From the NCBI RefSeq assembly GCF_050003625.1, contig NC_134398.1:99675479-99739478 (forward strand): a DNA stretch of 64,000 nt, read 5' to 3'. This stretch comes from Haematobia irritans (Eukaryota > Arthropoda > Insecta > Diptera > Muscidae). Below are positions 9,694 to 21,097 of this stretch, piece by piece. The position numbers were made by a program, and so were the translations under genes. Every line of letters starts with the position of its first letter. Position 1 is the first letter of the stretch. The notes under the pieces are model-generated. The model was not told the origin of the DNA, did no database searches, and saw nothing but the letters and a program-made list of their open reading frames with translations.

Positions 9694-11218
9694 TTAAAGT
9701 TGAGTGCATTCGTCGAAAAGAACAACTAACTTGGTGATGGGTCTTGTTATTTGTCCCTTTTGGGTAATCAAGTCCACAACTTTCACTCGGTTATCATTGC
9801 CACGGTGTACTTTTGTGACTCTTCCAAGACGCCAAAGGTTAGGAGGTAAATTTTCATCCTTTACAACGACGAGCATATTTCCTTTTACATCTTCCTCTTG
9901 TTTTTTCCATTTATGCCTCTTTTGCAACTCTTTGAGGTATTCGTTTTTCCATTTAGAACAAAAATATTGATGGAGAGCCTTAATTTTTTGCCAACGATTT
10001 TGGATTGAAATGGTCGCATAACTAATTTCAGGCTCTAAGGGAACTATTATAGGGGATCCAATGAGAAAGTGGCCCGGAGTCAAGTTAAATCTTCTGGGCT
10101 CTGAGAGGCAGGGGATATAGGTCGGGAATTGAGGCAAGCCTAAATTTTGGACAATAAAGTTTGAAATTCCTCGAAGGTAAATTTTTGGACTCCAACCGTT
10201 TTCTTAAAGTGTTGTTTAAAACATTTTTTACCCCGGCTTCCCAGAGTCCACCTATATGGGGGGCTCCTGGCGGTATAAAACGCCACGTCAAATTTTGATG
10301 AGAATAATTATTGCTGACAGCTCGATGTGAAGTTTGGATAAATTCTTTGGATATGACTTTCGATGCTCCAACAAACGTGGTTCCATTGTTGGAATGCAAG
10401 TGCAGAGGACAACCACGACGAGATACAAACCGGCTGAAAGCTGCTAGGAAAGCCGATGTGGATAAATCAGTTGTAGCCTCGAGATGTATCGCTTTGGTGG
10501 ATAAACAAACGAACACGCACACATATCCTTTTGTAATGCGGCAACATCTCCCTGCATAACTTTTAATATCAAATGGACCAGCAAAGTACAGTCCAGTGTG
10601 TGTAAAGGGACGAGAATACTCACATCGTTCAGGAGGTAAAGAAGCCATTAATTGCTGTTGACATTTCGTTTTGTATATTATGCACGGTTTACACCGGTGA
10701 ATAGTGGTCTTGGTAAGATTTTGGACCTTTGGAATCCAATACTGCGTTCTTATTAACCGCAGTACTAATTGATTTCCTCCATGAAGACTTATAGTGTGAA
10801 TGAATTGGACGAATAACCTCGAATACTGGCACCCGTAAGGAAGAATGATTGGATGCCTTTCGTTGAATAGTAGCGCAGGGGATGTCTCTAATCGACCGCA
10901 GATCCTCATTATTCCCTCTTGATCTATAAATGGATTTAAGGACAATAGGGGGCTGGATGATGAAATTGACATTTTTAAACTGAGTGCCATGTATTCGTTA
11001 GGATAAAATGCCTTTTGCGATATCATAACCAGTTGCTTGCGTACAAAAATAATCTCGGACGATCTTATAGTTATATTATTACGTACAAAACTGGATCGAA
11101 ATTTTTTATGAGTTCGAAAATAGAATCGATAAATGTAGCTGATAACCCTTAGAGCTCTAGCAAATGACGAAAATCGATCGAGAATGTCTTCAAAGTTCTG
11201 GAAATACGTGAAAAGCAC
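9694..11218 (-). pseudogene. BEL integrase with C-terminal domain; catalytic Asp residues lost
   Basis: The frame 11218-10085 has an N-terminal zinc-binding region, then the DDE core, and the family-typical HIGGLWEAGVK carrying the Glu. The usual first Asp is replaced by Tyr (THTGLYFAGPF) and the second by Asn (HSNNGTTFVGA); each can be explained by one G change at the codon start. Frame 10137-9694 continues with the DUF5641-like C-terminal domain (PGHFLIGSP, NRWQKIKALHQYFCSKW, PPNLWRLGRV). The two overlap out of frame near 10110. It follows RNase H with a frame change at about 11200. Identification is strong; activity is very unlikely. Confidence 0.88.
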
Positions 11219-12344
11219 CTTTACCGTTTTTTTTCTCTATATCTATTTCGAAGTCTCTTTTCTCAACACAGTCTGGCCAATTGTTTAACGGCTGGGACAA
11301 CCAATGCGGTCCATTCCACCAAAGATAATTATTTTTTAATTCATGGGCATGAACACCCCGGCTGGCTAAATTTGCAGGATTAGATTCGGAATTTACATGA
11401 AACCATCTGGAAACATCAACAATTTGGACTATTTTTGAAACTCTATTAGACACAAATGTATTCCAAAAACAGGATGGTTTTGATAGCCAAGATAAGACTA
11501 TTTTTGAATCCGTCCAACAGTATAAAGAATATTCAGGGACATCAAATTGTGGCAGCAAATTATCAATCATGTCGGCTAATAAAGCAGCCCCACATAACTC
11601 CAGTCGAGGAATAGATAATGTTTTTAGGGGTGCTACTTTTGTCTTGGAACTGATCAAATGGGTGGATATAATAGTTGGACCAATAATTCTTACATAAATA
11701 GCAGCGGCGTACGCTTTTTCGGAAGCGTCCGAGAACCCGTGAAATTCGATTTTACTTCCTGGGGAATATTTAATCCATCTTGGAATTTTAATGTTATCAA
11801 TGTGGACATAATTCGCTTGAAATATTTTCCAATGGGCTAGAGTTTCAGAAGAAATGGCCTCATCCCCGTCGGTTCGATCCATCCATATTCTTTGCACAAT
11901 GATTTTGGCAATGACGTTCGTGGGAGACAACCAACCAGTTGGATCGAACAACTTGGATATTTGAGATAAAATTTCTCTTTTAGTGTATGAGCATACATCG
12001 GGTAATTTTGTGGCAAAAAAGTAGAATTCATCAGATAGAGCATTCCAATGAATTCCCAAAGTTTTAGCATAGCTACGGTCCTCAAATTTCAAAAAATCCT
12101 CACACAACAAATGTTCGGGTGGAAGTCCCTTTAGCATTCGTTTCGAATACGAAATCAACTTCCTCATCTTAAAACCTGCAGAATTTAGTGCATTGATAAG
12201 TTCGTCCCTTGATCTGACCGTCATTTCTATAGAACGTGCCCCCAATAAGGCATCATCCACATACATAGAATCTTTCAATATTATGCTAGCCAAGGGATAA
12301 ATCTCCTGAACATCATGTGCCAATTCGATAATAGTGCGAATTGC
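11190..12344 (-). pseudogene. BEL reverse transcriptase (C-terminal part) and RNase H
   Basis: Continues the RT directly after the inserted element at 12347-13948; removing it restores GLNCAPY followed by LAIRTIIELA. Catalytic YVDDALLGA is intact near 12250. RNase H follows with FHGFSDASEKAYAAAIY, RLELCGAALLA and CWTDSKIVLSWL. It ends near 11190, where the frame shifts into integrase. The first residues predicted upstream of 12344 belong to the inserted element and not to RT. Confidence 0.9.
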
Positions 12345-12346
12345 TA

Positions 12347-13948
12347 AACCCTCAAAAAAAATCGCCTCTTTAACATATGTTCCAAACATATTTTGCAGGA
12401 AGCACATATCTTATTGGATACTGCCGAAACATTAACATATTTGTTTTATGTGAACATATTATATGTTTGGAAGCATTTTGAGCCCAAAAATATTATATGC
12501 TTGGAAGAATTTTCCCAAAGACGATTGTGCTCATTCCCTAACATACTCGTAATTCTCACTTCCACGAAATATTTTAGTTCTTGGCACCTTTTTCTGTAAT
12601 ACAAATAATGTTGAAGAAATTATACACTTTTATAAATTATTTAAATTTTACCTTTCGCCTGCATGGAGAATCGAACCGAGGACCATACAGTTTGTAAGCC
12701 AACACACTATCCACTGGGCTACGTAGCTGTTATAGTCACCAGCAGATAAATATCGTTATAAGTTACATTTATATAGCATAGTTTGCAGCGCCCACGAGCC
12801 CATGCAAACATATTATTATTTAACAGAAACATACATTTGTTTGCCACGTGGAGCAGTGGTTAGCATGTCTGCCTTGCATGCAAAGGGTCGTGGGTTCAAT
12901 CTTCACGACCCTTTGCGCATTTATAATTATACTATATTAAATTTTTATAATGAAACTTCGAAATGTGGGTTATTAAAGATTTATAGTCAGTAACAGAACA
13001 AAAGAAAAGAAGAATGTGGAGTCGAGTATAATCACACATATATAATTTTATAATATAAACATAAATTTATTTAGGCGTGAACAGTTTTTTTACTAGCATT
13101 TAACACCATCGCTCTAAAATGCCTTTTATTTTTCTTTAATAATTCATTTTAAAGAAAATAAACTTTTTAAATTGTTTTAGCTGCAAAACTCGAACTTAAT
13201 GCTCGCTTTTATATTTGAAGGTGTCCGTCAACTCCTCGTGGACTACTTATTAATAAAGAGGAACTAAACTTTGTTTTAATACATTTTACTGTGTAATTTT
13301 TCACTATTTCCTCCTTATTTCATTTTACTGTCCCAACTCCTTTCGTTATTTTTATGAAGACCCCTGATTTCTTTTAACGAACCAAAAAAAATTGTGCCAA
13401 TAATGCCAAAATGATAAACAAAACACATGTCCACACATACATAAAATGCTGCTCTCACGGTTCCGACATTGGTTCCGAATGTCTATTCTCTTTATTCAAA
13501 TTAAATATTATTTAGACTTAAGCATATCAAATTTTTGGCGTTATCATAAACCAGTTTTCCGAAACAACATACAAGCGGTTTCATAGAAATTGTTCTCTTT
13601 TGATTCTTTCGCTGTGTTATGTTGATATCTTTTGTCAACTCTCCCGGTTTCCATCTCTATTTCTTTCTCTATACTCTCTCTGTCGCTTTGAATAAAATAT
13701 CACAACATATGTATGTTTAGTCGAAATTTGTAAATTTATACATGTTTGCATTCACACATATGATTTTTATGAAACATTCATGTCCCAAACATAATATATT
13801 CTAACATATTAACATAGATGTCCCAAACATTTAGTGTTAGTTTAGGAACATTACATGTTTGCACTTAAATATATTTTGTTTTAAAATTGTGCCCGAAACA
13901 CATTTTGTTTATATCGGAACATATGAAAAACATATTTTTCTAAGAGTG
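12347..13948 (-). mobile_element. 1.6-kb twin-tRNA TA element inserted in BEL RT
   Basis: Opposite ends are (CA)CCCTCAAAAAAAATCGC on the left, with its first bases altered, and CTAAGAGTG on the right, with TA at 12345-12346 and 13949-13950. RT coding continuity across it defines the empty site. It carries a minus-strand tRNA-like module (12731-12650, B box GGTTCGATTC) and a plus-strand one (12842-12912, A box GTGGAGCAGTGGTTAGC). It also has dense ATGTTTGG/CCAAACAT words near both ends. There is no coding capacity. Confidence 0.92.
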
Positions 13949-13950
13949 TA

Positions 13951-14540
13951 GGTATGGCGCACAATTCAACCCAAAGGTGACCGTTCTCAATTCGAAATCT
14001 TGGATCGGATCGTTAGGATTTTCGCGAAACAATATACGCTGGAAAGGAGTATGGCAAGGGTTAACAAGGATTTGCCTATACATCTTTTGTATGTCTCCAT
14101 TTAAGACATATTGATAAAATCGCCATTTCAGAATTAATATTGTTAGATCATTCTGAAGTACTGGTCCGGTATAGAGTACATCATTCAAGCTAACTCCAGT
14201 GGAAGAAGGAGAGGACGCATTAAAAACTACACGAACTTTGGTAGTTGTTCTCTCCGGTTTTATCACCGCGTGATGTGGCTGAGATGGATTAGGATCTTTA
14301 ATAGGATACATATGGTTGAGAGCAATATATTCAGTCAATGCGCAATCATATTCCTTTTTCAATTCCAAATCCCGAAGAAGTCGTCTTTCATTTTGGAAAA
14401 ATTGTGCCATAGCATTGCCTCGTCATATTCCTAAACATAAATCCTCAGCAAACGATTCCTTAAATGGCAATGAGACCATATATCGTCCTTCCTTATCCCT
14501 TGTAGTGGGCCGTGAATATAATTGCTCGCAAAATTTGTCA
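13951..14540 (-). pseudogene. BEL reverse transcriptase, N-terminal part
   Basis: Starts after a frame change at the end of gag-protease (about 14555) and has an in-frame TGA near 14430. Recognisable blocks are TTKVRVVFNASS, SLNDVLYTGP, VLNGDIQKMYRQI (with the first catalytic Asp) and TFGLNCAPY at the insertion point. In the intact ancestor this is continuous with 12344-11190. Confidence 0.88.
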
Positions 14541-16511
14541 TCTTGTGACTGGAAACGCCTCTGTGGAATATTCCCAAAACCGTGAAATCTCTTTATCTAA
14601 AGAGATTTCACAAAAAAATGATTGGTATGCCGAAAAAGCCGCAGAATTCTTCACAGCGATGGGCCCTGTGAGAATCCATCCACAGACGGTATCTTGAGCC
14701 ATCAATGACCCACAAATATCATTTCGATTCGATGATAAAATTATTGAGGGGAAGACATCAGCATCTAGAAGTATATCCACTTTGGCACTTTCATAGAATC
14801 GTGGATCGGCTAGTCGAAGAGGTGGCAAATCGGATAGCGACTTGAGGTCTATAGTCCTTGAAGGAAGATTATTGGACAAATGTGGCACTATCAGGGCAGA
14901 CACACACAGCTCAAATTCATGATCTGCATCTGAACCCAAAACAAAACAGCATTCCTTCTGTACAGAGGCGGATATGGAATTGTTCAATCCAGAAACTGTG
15001 GCGGAAGTGCGTTTGGATGGAAGCTTTAGTAAATTAGAAAGGTTCTCGGAGATAAAGGTTCCTTCAGAACCCGAATCTATGAGAGCCCTTGCACGATATA
15101 TAACACCACAATGAATAATTCTCACAACGGCAGTCCCTAATAGTGCACCTTGAGAACTAGATGCAAAGCAGGTTTGCACAACGCCATTGGAGGAATGCGT
15201 GGACTGTAAATTGGATGTAGAAGGGCATGATGTATAATGTGTAGATTGTCGATTAGGCATAGCAGGTTGTGGGATACTAGCGGACGACGGGGTAGAAATT
15301 TGCGTCTCTTTGCTTGGAGATTCTTGCTCCTTATGTAGCAAAGTGTTGTGACGTTTTCCACATTTAAAACATGTGAATTTACTCTTGCACTTTTTTGTGT
15401 TATGAGAGCTGGAAAAACAGTTAAAACACAAATTTCTTCCTTTAATTTCAGCAAATTTTTCGTTAAAGCTCATTTGGACAAATTTGGGACATTTGCCTAT
15501 TACATTGGAATGATTCACGTTCGCCTGAAATGAACTGACTTTCCCCGAGTTCGCCTTGTAATGGTTTCCGTTTTTTGGTCTAGTGCCAGAAAGTTTCTGT
15601 TCTTTCGAACCCTTTATCTCGGAAACAGGTTCGAGAGTTCTATATCGATTCGTTAGAAACTCATCAAATTCATTCCACTTCGGAATACTGGACTTGTCCC
15701 TTAATGTCTGCTCCCATAAAGTCACAGTGGAATTGGGCAAACAATTGGAGCACAAAAATACAAATATTAGATTCCAACTCTCAACATCCATTTTGTAGAC
15801 TTTTAAAGTGGACATACAAGAATTAATATCTCGTTGAAGCCTTTTCAGAGAGTTGGCCGATTCGTTACTGATAGGGGATAAACTGAACAAAGTTTTCAAT
15901 TGCTCGTTCACGAGAACCCTTTTATTATCATACCGAGCACATAAATTTTCCCAAGCCGATTCGAATCCCTTGTCAGTAAGTGGGCTTTTCGAAACAATTT
16001 CATGCGCCTCCCCCTTAGTTTTCTGTGTCAAGTGGAATAGTCTCTCCACAGGACTTAGCCGAGAATTTCGAATACAAATTGCGGTGAACATGTCCCGGAA
16101 AGTGGGCCAGGACTTGAAATCACAATGGAAAATGCCCAGTTCTATTGGAGGTAGATGGAAACCTGGGCCAGAATTGTGATTGGACGTGGTGACATTCGGA
16201 TTCAGGTTCTGTGTCAATTCTGTCAATTTGGAAATACATCTACAATAAGTAGAGTATGAATTCATATATCTTTCCTTAATTGATTCCAATTCCTTATTAT
16301 ACGATTCCTCAGTATCCTTATCAACCGTTTTTGTGGAATGATCTGAGAGGCATTTTTCGTAAATCTGCATCAATCGTTCCCAGATCGACTTAACTTCATC
16401 CTTGTGAGTTTCTAGTAGGCAAACGGAAGTTGTGGGTAATACATTATCGTTTAAAGCTGCCTCAAATTCAACTAAGCTATCACTAATGCGAATAAATCTT
16501 TCCAAAGCCAT
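14538..16511 (-). CDS. BEL/Pao gag-protease polyprotein
   Basis: A 657-residue open frame starting MALERFIRISDS at 16511, the first ATG after the long leader. The N-terminal half is a helical gag (DUF1759-type, with PPIELGIFHCDFKSWPTFRDMF near residue 125). Two zinc knuckles follow at about residues 362-395 (CFNCFSSSHNTKKC, CFKCGKRHNTLLH), which would bind genomic RNA. A pepsin-like retroviral protease starts near residue 478 (ALIDSGSEGTFIS). In BEL elements gag, protease, RT, RNase H and integrase form one polyprotein processed by this protease. Here the frame ends at 14538 by a frameshift, so pol is disconnected. It is the best preserved ORF of the element. Confidence 0.9.
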   Translation of the reverse strand: MALERFIRISDSLVEFEAALNDNVLPTTSVCLLETHKDEVKSIWERLMQIYEKCLSDHSTKTVDKDTEESYNKELESIKERYMNSYSTYCRCISKLTELTQNLNPNVTTSNHNSGPGFHLPPIELGIFHCDFKSWPTFRDMFTAICIRNSRLSPVERLFHLTQKTKGEAHEIVSKSPLTDKGFESAWENLCARYDNKRVLVNEQLKTLFSLSPISNESANSLKRLQRDINSCMSTLKVYKMDVESWNLIFVFLCSNCLPNSTVTLWEQTLRDKSSIPKWNEFDEFLTNRYRTLEPVSEIKGSKEQKLSGTRPKNGNHYKANSGKVSSFQANVNHSNVIGKCPKFVQMSFNEKFAEIKGRNLCFNCFSSSHNTKKCKSKFTCFKCGKRHNTLLHKEQESPSKETQISTPSSASIPQPAMPNRQSTHYTSCPSTSNLQSTHSSNGVVQTCFASSSQGALLGTAVVRIIHCGVIYRARALIDSGSEGTFISENLSNLLKLPSKRTSATVSGLNNSISASVQKECCFVLGSDADHEFELCVSALIVPHLSNNLPSRTIDLKSLSDLPPLRLADPRFYESAKVDILLDADVFPSIILSSNRNDICGSLMAQDTVCGWILTGPIAVKNSAAFSAYQSFFCEISLDKEISRFWEYSTEAFPVTR

Positions 16512-18383
16512 CTATGTACTCGAAGATTAAGATATTCGGACGTGAGAATAACGTAATAGAATGAATGAAGGTTGTTCTATGTGAATCAATCAAATTCGAA
16601 ACTCTCAGAAAATTAAAATTTAAACAAATCTCAACTTAAAACGTAGAGCACTTTTTTACAAATGAATCAGCGTAACCCCGTGGTCACAATCCTTCCAATC
16701 GTTTCTGGACGATATTGGTGTCCAAGAGAATAGAAATATAGAGATATAACTGTCACGTTTCTTGTTTCCTGGTATAATTATATCAAACTCAATAGTTATA
16801 TCAAAATCCAATAATAATATAATGATAGTACAAAAAAATGATCTTTCCCCTTTATCTCTTCGTTGAAACAAAATTGATCGTAGTTGGCAACTCTATCAGC
16901 ATGTATATCTTCGTACGGAAAATTTATGAGATTGCATATCGCAAGAATAAATAATAACTTGGAAAGCAAAATCTTAAGCTATGTATGTACATACAAAAAA
17001 AAGATCATCGACCTTGACTTGGAATTTTGGAATTTGTTTTCTTTCTTCTTCCATTTACAAATTTGGAAATTGTTTACTTTCTTCTTCTTTCTAAAATTCT
17101 GGAATTTATTTACCTTCTTCTTCTTTAAAGCTTTGGAATTTGTTTACATTCTTCTTCGGTTCAAATTTTTGGAATTTATTTACATACCTCTTCTATTCCT
17201 AATTCTGGAATTTGTTTACATTCTTCTTCTATTTAAAATTTTGTTCTCACTGTAGACATGGGTAAACTCGTGGTATGTGTAAGAATTGTTGGTATATTAC
17301 TAATGTAGAGTGATTATCAGCATCCACAAAGAGAATCCGAAAGAGTATAACCCGGTATTATTGAAAGAGAACAATGGTGGAAAGAGGGACGAGAAGAAAG
17401 AGTGATTGAATTTTGAGTGTATACTTAAGAGTCAAAGAGATTGACATATAAGTTGAGCTGCCATGCGTGATTACTATAAAGAGAGTGATGTTATGATATT
17501 AGAAGAGAGACGGGGATAAACTGCACATTAGTTCTCAGCGCATATGGAAATAGAGAAAAAACTGGAATTGGACTAGTAACACACGTTACATACATATATG
17601 GCCATTATATTACCAAATGATATTGTGGATAAAACTCAGAACACGTTTCTGCTTATGATTTGTATGCTTACACTGTGCGACAGAATTTTCAGTGTTTTTC
17701 CCACTGATGAAATTTACAAATCGTAATAAAGGCGAGAAAAAGCAACCATAAGAAGTGAAAAAGTGAACCTTTTAAGGGACTACGGATATTTTTCTTCAGA
17801 TATCTCTTTTTCCAAAACCACTTTTCACAAAAAGAAAAATATTCAATATCACGTATTTAGACTCACGGTTTTATTTCATCCAAAGTCTCGAACTGTGTTT
17901 ACTCCACGTGCTAATTCGGTATTTGTGCTCCTTGAGTAAATCTGCTTTCAGTTCGTTGGAAAAAAACTTTACACTTCGTCATTCATTATTTCCTCCTGAT
18001 CTTTGCCTAAAGATGTGACCTCTAGGTCGAAATTGCACCGTTTAATAAAATTATTCAACTTATTCTTTATTTATTTTTCTTTACGAAAATTCACAATTTT
18101 TATCCAGACGGAGTATAGATATAAATTTCGGAATTTGCTTCGAATTTTTCCACAATTAAAGTTTAATTCGTACAAATCGTGGCGGACAAAACGAATTATT
18201 AGTTTTTTTCTCACGTTTTTTCACGTTTTCTATAAATAAGAAATTGAAATTACTACGTATATTCCGTACAGTCACGATACACTGATCTTGGTATAGACAA
18301 ATGATTTGCTTGCCAAGCGCTTTGACAACATACCTTAAGTAGAATGCGTGGGAGCAGAAATCTCAGAGAGCATAGGCTGGATA
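16512..18383 (-). other. Unusually long 5' leader of provirus 1; no gene
   Basis: About 1.9 kb between primer site and gag with no protein I can support. It contains the tandem array at 17013-17245. Such length suggests either a regulatory leader or an older, unrecognised insertion. Confidence 0.5.
17013..17245. repeat. Tandem array of about 42-bp units (TTGGAATTTGTTTAC...)
   Basis: Five to six imperfect units, each with a TTTGGAATTTRTTTAC block followed by CTTCTTCTT. Lies in the leader of the BEL element. The apparent Phe/Leu-rich ORF across it is a by-product of the repeat. Confidence 0.75.
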
Positions 18384-18403
18384 TCCGTTTCGAACTGGAC
18401 CAA
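18384..18403 (-). promoter_or_regulatory. Primer-binding site of provirus 1
   Basis: Directly after the 5' LTR the minus strand reads TTGGTCCAGTTCG, beginning with the TGG that pairs with a tRNA CCA end. The second BEL element has TTGGTCCTTCG at the same place. The tRNA primer is not identified. Confidence 0.6.
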
Positions 18404-18864
18404 TGTTCACGACCAACGAGAGAAATCGGGGGGAAGCGACGGAAGGGAAAATCACCTGGAGTTTATAAAGTTCTCTTGAGCCGACACAAATTATACAAAA
18501 CTTGTTCATATAGCTTGTGACTCCCGTTTTCACCAAAAGGTGTCAAAGAAATCTCATCAAAGCATATGAAATAAAACACGAATAATTAGGGTTTTCTAAT
18601 GGAATTCAAATTGGAATTATTTTATTTCATTTGGATAAATTCTCTTGCAAGGTTAAAAAGATAAGAAAAATTATTTTTAGCGGAAATAAGTAATTTCAAT
18701 ATGGTTTTTTATGAAAAATTAGAGAAAGAAAAGAATGCGATACTTATTCTATTATTAAGGCGGATTTACACAATTCATTTTCTGGGATTTAAAGGGATTA
18801 ATTAAACCATGTAGGGAATTCACCATTTCCCCATTATTAGGGTTTCAAATAATTGACATGAACA
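18404..18864 (-). repeat. 5' LTR of provirus 1
   Basis: 461 bp, TGTTCA...TGAACA, homologous to 7087-8480. Gives the empty site for the element at 7199. Followed by target copy CTACG at 18865-18869. Confidence 0.95.
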
Positions 18865-18965
18865 CTACGAAATATGAGCAATCTCTTGAAGTGAGTACTA
18901 AGTTCGAGTTTAGTTGCTAAAATCAAAACTAAATCTGCTAAAACAGAATAAAATTATATCATTGT

Positions 18966-19100
18966 ATCCAACCATCTTGCAGTCTATAGGGCTTTGCCCA
19001 AATAAATTTGACAAACATTCTTATCCTCTGTTGGTTAAGCTACACTTGTAGTTTAGTCAATGTATGGTTTTAAGCTGAAATAAAAAAACAACAACAATGA
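18966..19100 (+). repeat. Second copy of the dispersed LINE-like 3' end
   Basis: Matches 1995-2130 with only scattered changes and ends in AAACAACAACAATGATTA. Just upstream (18893-18930) is a TACTAAGTTCGAGTTTAG fragment, the terminus of the palindromic MITE also seen at 46834 and 57256. Confidence 0.6.
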
Positions 19101-19162
19101 TTAAAGAACAAAAACCAACAATAACAAAAAAAAACGAATGAAAGAATAAAATTATATCTTTT

Positions 19163-20141
19163 CACGGTTGAAAAAGACTGTTTTTCATATGTTTGGCTAT
19201 AAACATTATATGTTTGGAACACAAATTTTTAAACACAATATTTTTGAGTGCAAGCATATAATGTTCATAAACTAGCATAACATGTTTGGGACATATATGT
19301 TAATATGTTAGAACATATTATGTTTGGGACATAAAATGTTTGTAAATATAATATGCTTGGATGCAAACATATATTAATTTAGAAATAGCCTATAAACATA
19401 TATGTGTTTAGTAGCTTGGAGCGCTATTTAACCTGGAGCGATATTGAATTAAGTTGGTGGTTGTTGCTTGTTATTACAAAATTAACATTTAATTTTTTTA
19501 TTTTTCCTTGGGCAATTGATCAGCTACTTCTTGGATCCTTACAAACTGTGTGGTCCGCTGTTCGAATCCCCGGCCGGCAAAAGGTAAAATTAAAATAAAA
19601 AAATCATAAAATTGAATAATTTCTTCTACAATGTTTGTATTACAGAAAAAGGTGCTAAGAACTAAAAAATCTCGTGGAAGTGAGAAAGATGTGGGAGAAT
19701 ATACAATTAGGCAGAAACAAAATTTTGAGCATTCAGGTCGAAAACCTATGTTGTTAGCACCTATATTACCTGTTTATTTTCATAATTCATTATGATTGTA
19801 AATATATAAATAAATAAAATTTTGAGCACAATATTGTTTGGGAGAATTTTTTTAAGCATATAATATTTTTGGGTGCAAAATGCTTCCAAACATATTATAT
19901 GTCCACATAATAACATATTGTTTTTTGGAAGACAACATTATTGAATTTGGATGCAAAAATACAAAATGTATGGAACTTAGACTACCCAAACATATATTGA
20001 TTAGACCAATATGCTTTCAAACATATTATATATTGGAAGAGATCAAACATATAAATGTTTGGGCAATACCCAAAAATGTATATGCTTGAAGCAAAATATG
20101 TTTGGGAGTATATGTTACAGAAGCGATTTTTTGTGAGCGTG
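19163..20141 (+). mobile_element. Deleted twin-tRNA element (979 bp)
   Basis: Starts CACGGTTGAAAAAGACTG and ends GATTTTTTGTGAGCGTG, flanked by TT on both sides. Most of the core is missing; only the tail of one tRNA-like module remains (about 19541-19582, CTTACAAACTGTGTGG then GTTCGAATCCCC). It is a short derivative of the element at 20431. Confidence 0.8.
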
Positions 20142-20430
20142 TTGTTTCAAATTTTATTATAATTTGATGGGGAATGATCCAAAGCAAAAATTGATAATGT
20201 TTATTCATGGTGAAATGTATTATTAAAAAAAAAGTAAAATGGCCAATTTAGCGAGATAATGCAAACTTAATCCTGACCTCTAGGGAAAAATGTGTAAGGT
20301 AGAAAATGTTAACTGGAACACATTACCAAAGATTACAATTTAGCTTTATTATAGAAAATTTTAGATAAAGTAGTTAATAAATGCCTTGAGGTGTGTATAT
20401 GATTTTTTATGGATTCATTGTAAGTTAGTA
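20142..20430. other. Spacer with a palindromic-MITE fragment; no gene
   Basis: 20142-20290 resembles the 3' half of the repeat at 21796-22022 (ATGGGGAATGATCCAAAGC, GCGAGATAATGC). The rest is unassigned AT-rich DNA. The last two bases TA are the target copy of the next element. Confidence 0.45.
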
Positions 20431-21097
20431 CACGGACGAAAAAGACTGTTTTTCGTATGTTTGGGTATAAACATTATATGTTTAGAACTCAAATTTTTAA
20501 ACACAATATTTTTGAGTGCAAACATATAATGTTCATAAACTAGCATAATAAGTTTGGGACATATATGTTAATATGTTAGAACATAATATGTTTGGGACAT
20601 AAAATGTTTGTAAATATAATATGCTTGGATTCAAACATATATTAATTTAGAAATAGCCAATAAACATATATGTGTTTACACAGAGAGACAAAGTGTATGC
20701 TGGAAGTAAAATAATGAAAGTAACCAATTGGCGCATTACAAATATATATACACAAAGAAAGTTTCATTAAATATAGGAAAAATACTACGTGTGAATATAA
20801 ACAAGTATAAATTTACATATTATGAGTAAACATATATATGTTGTGATATAAGACTTCGCCAAAAATTGTATATGCTTAAGTAAAATATTAAAATGAGTAT
20901 TCGGAGAGAAAATTCATTCGGAACCAAAACAAAATATATTTGAAAAAAAGAGCATGAGTTTTGTTTATCATTTTCGCATTACGGGCACAATTTTTTTGTT
21001 TCGTCAAAACAAATCGGAACGTAGGACGAGTAAGTCAAAATATTCAAACAAAGGTAATTAAAGGGATCTTCATAAAAACTAACGAAAGGGCACTATA

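Larger units (their letters stand above)
7087..18864 (-). mobile_element. Complete BEL/Pao LTR retrotransposon (provirus 1)
   Basis: The provirus reads on the minus strand: 5' LTR 18404-18864, leader, gag-protease, RT-RNase H, integrase, an extra ORF, 3' LTR 7087-8480. Both LTRs have TGTTCA...TGAACA ends and the insertion is flanked by a perfect 5-bp duplication CTACG (7082-7086, 18865-18869). BEL/Pao identity follows from the DUF1759-type gag, YVDD reverse transcriptase, and integrase plus C-terminal domain order. Two later insertions (7199-8105 and 12347-13948) inflate it to 11.8 kb; without them it is about 9.3 kb. Frameshifts, a stop and substituted integrase catalytic residues make it inactive. 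Confidence 0.95.

Noticed and set aside
16884..17255. Phe/Leu-rich 123-residue membrane protein
   Set aside because: It is read across a 42-bp tandem array in a BEL leader, on the strand opposite to the element's genes.
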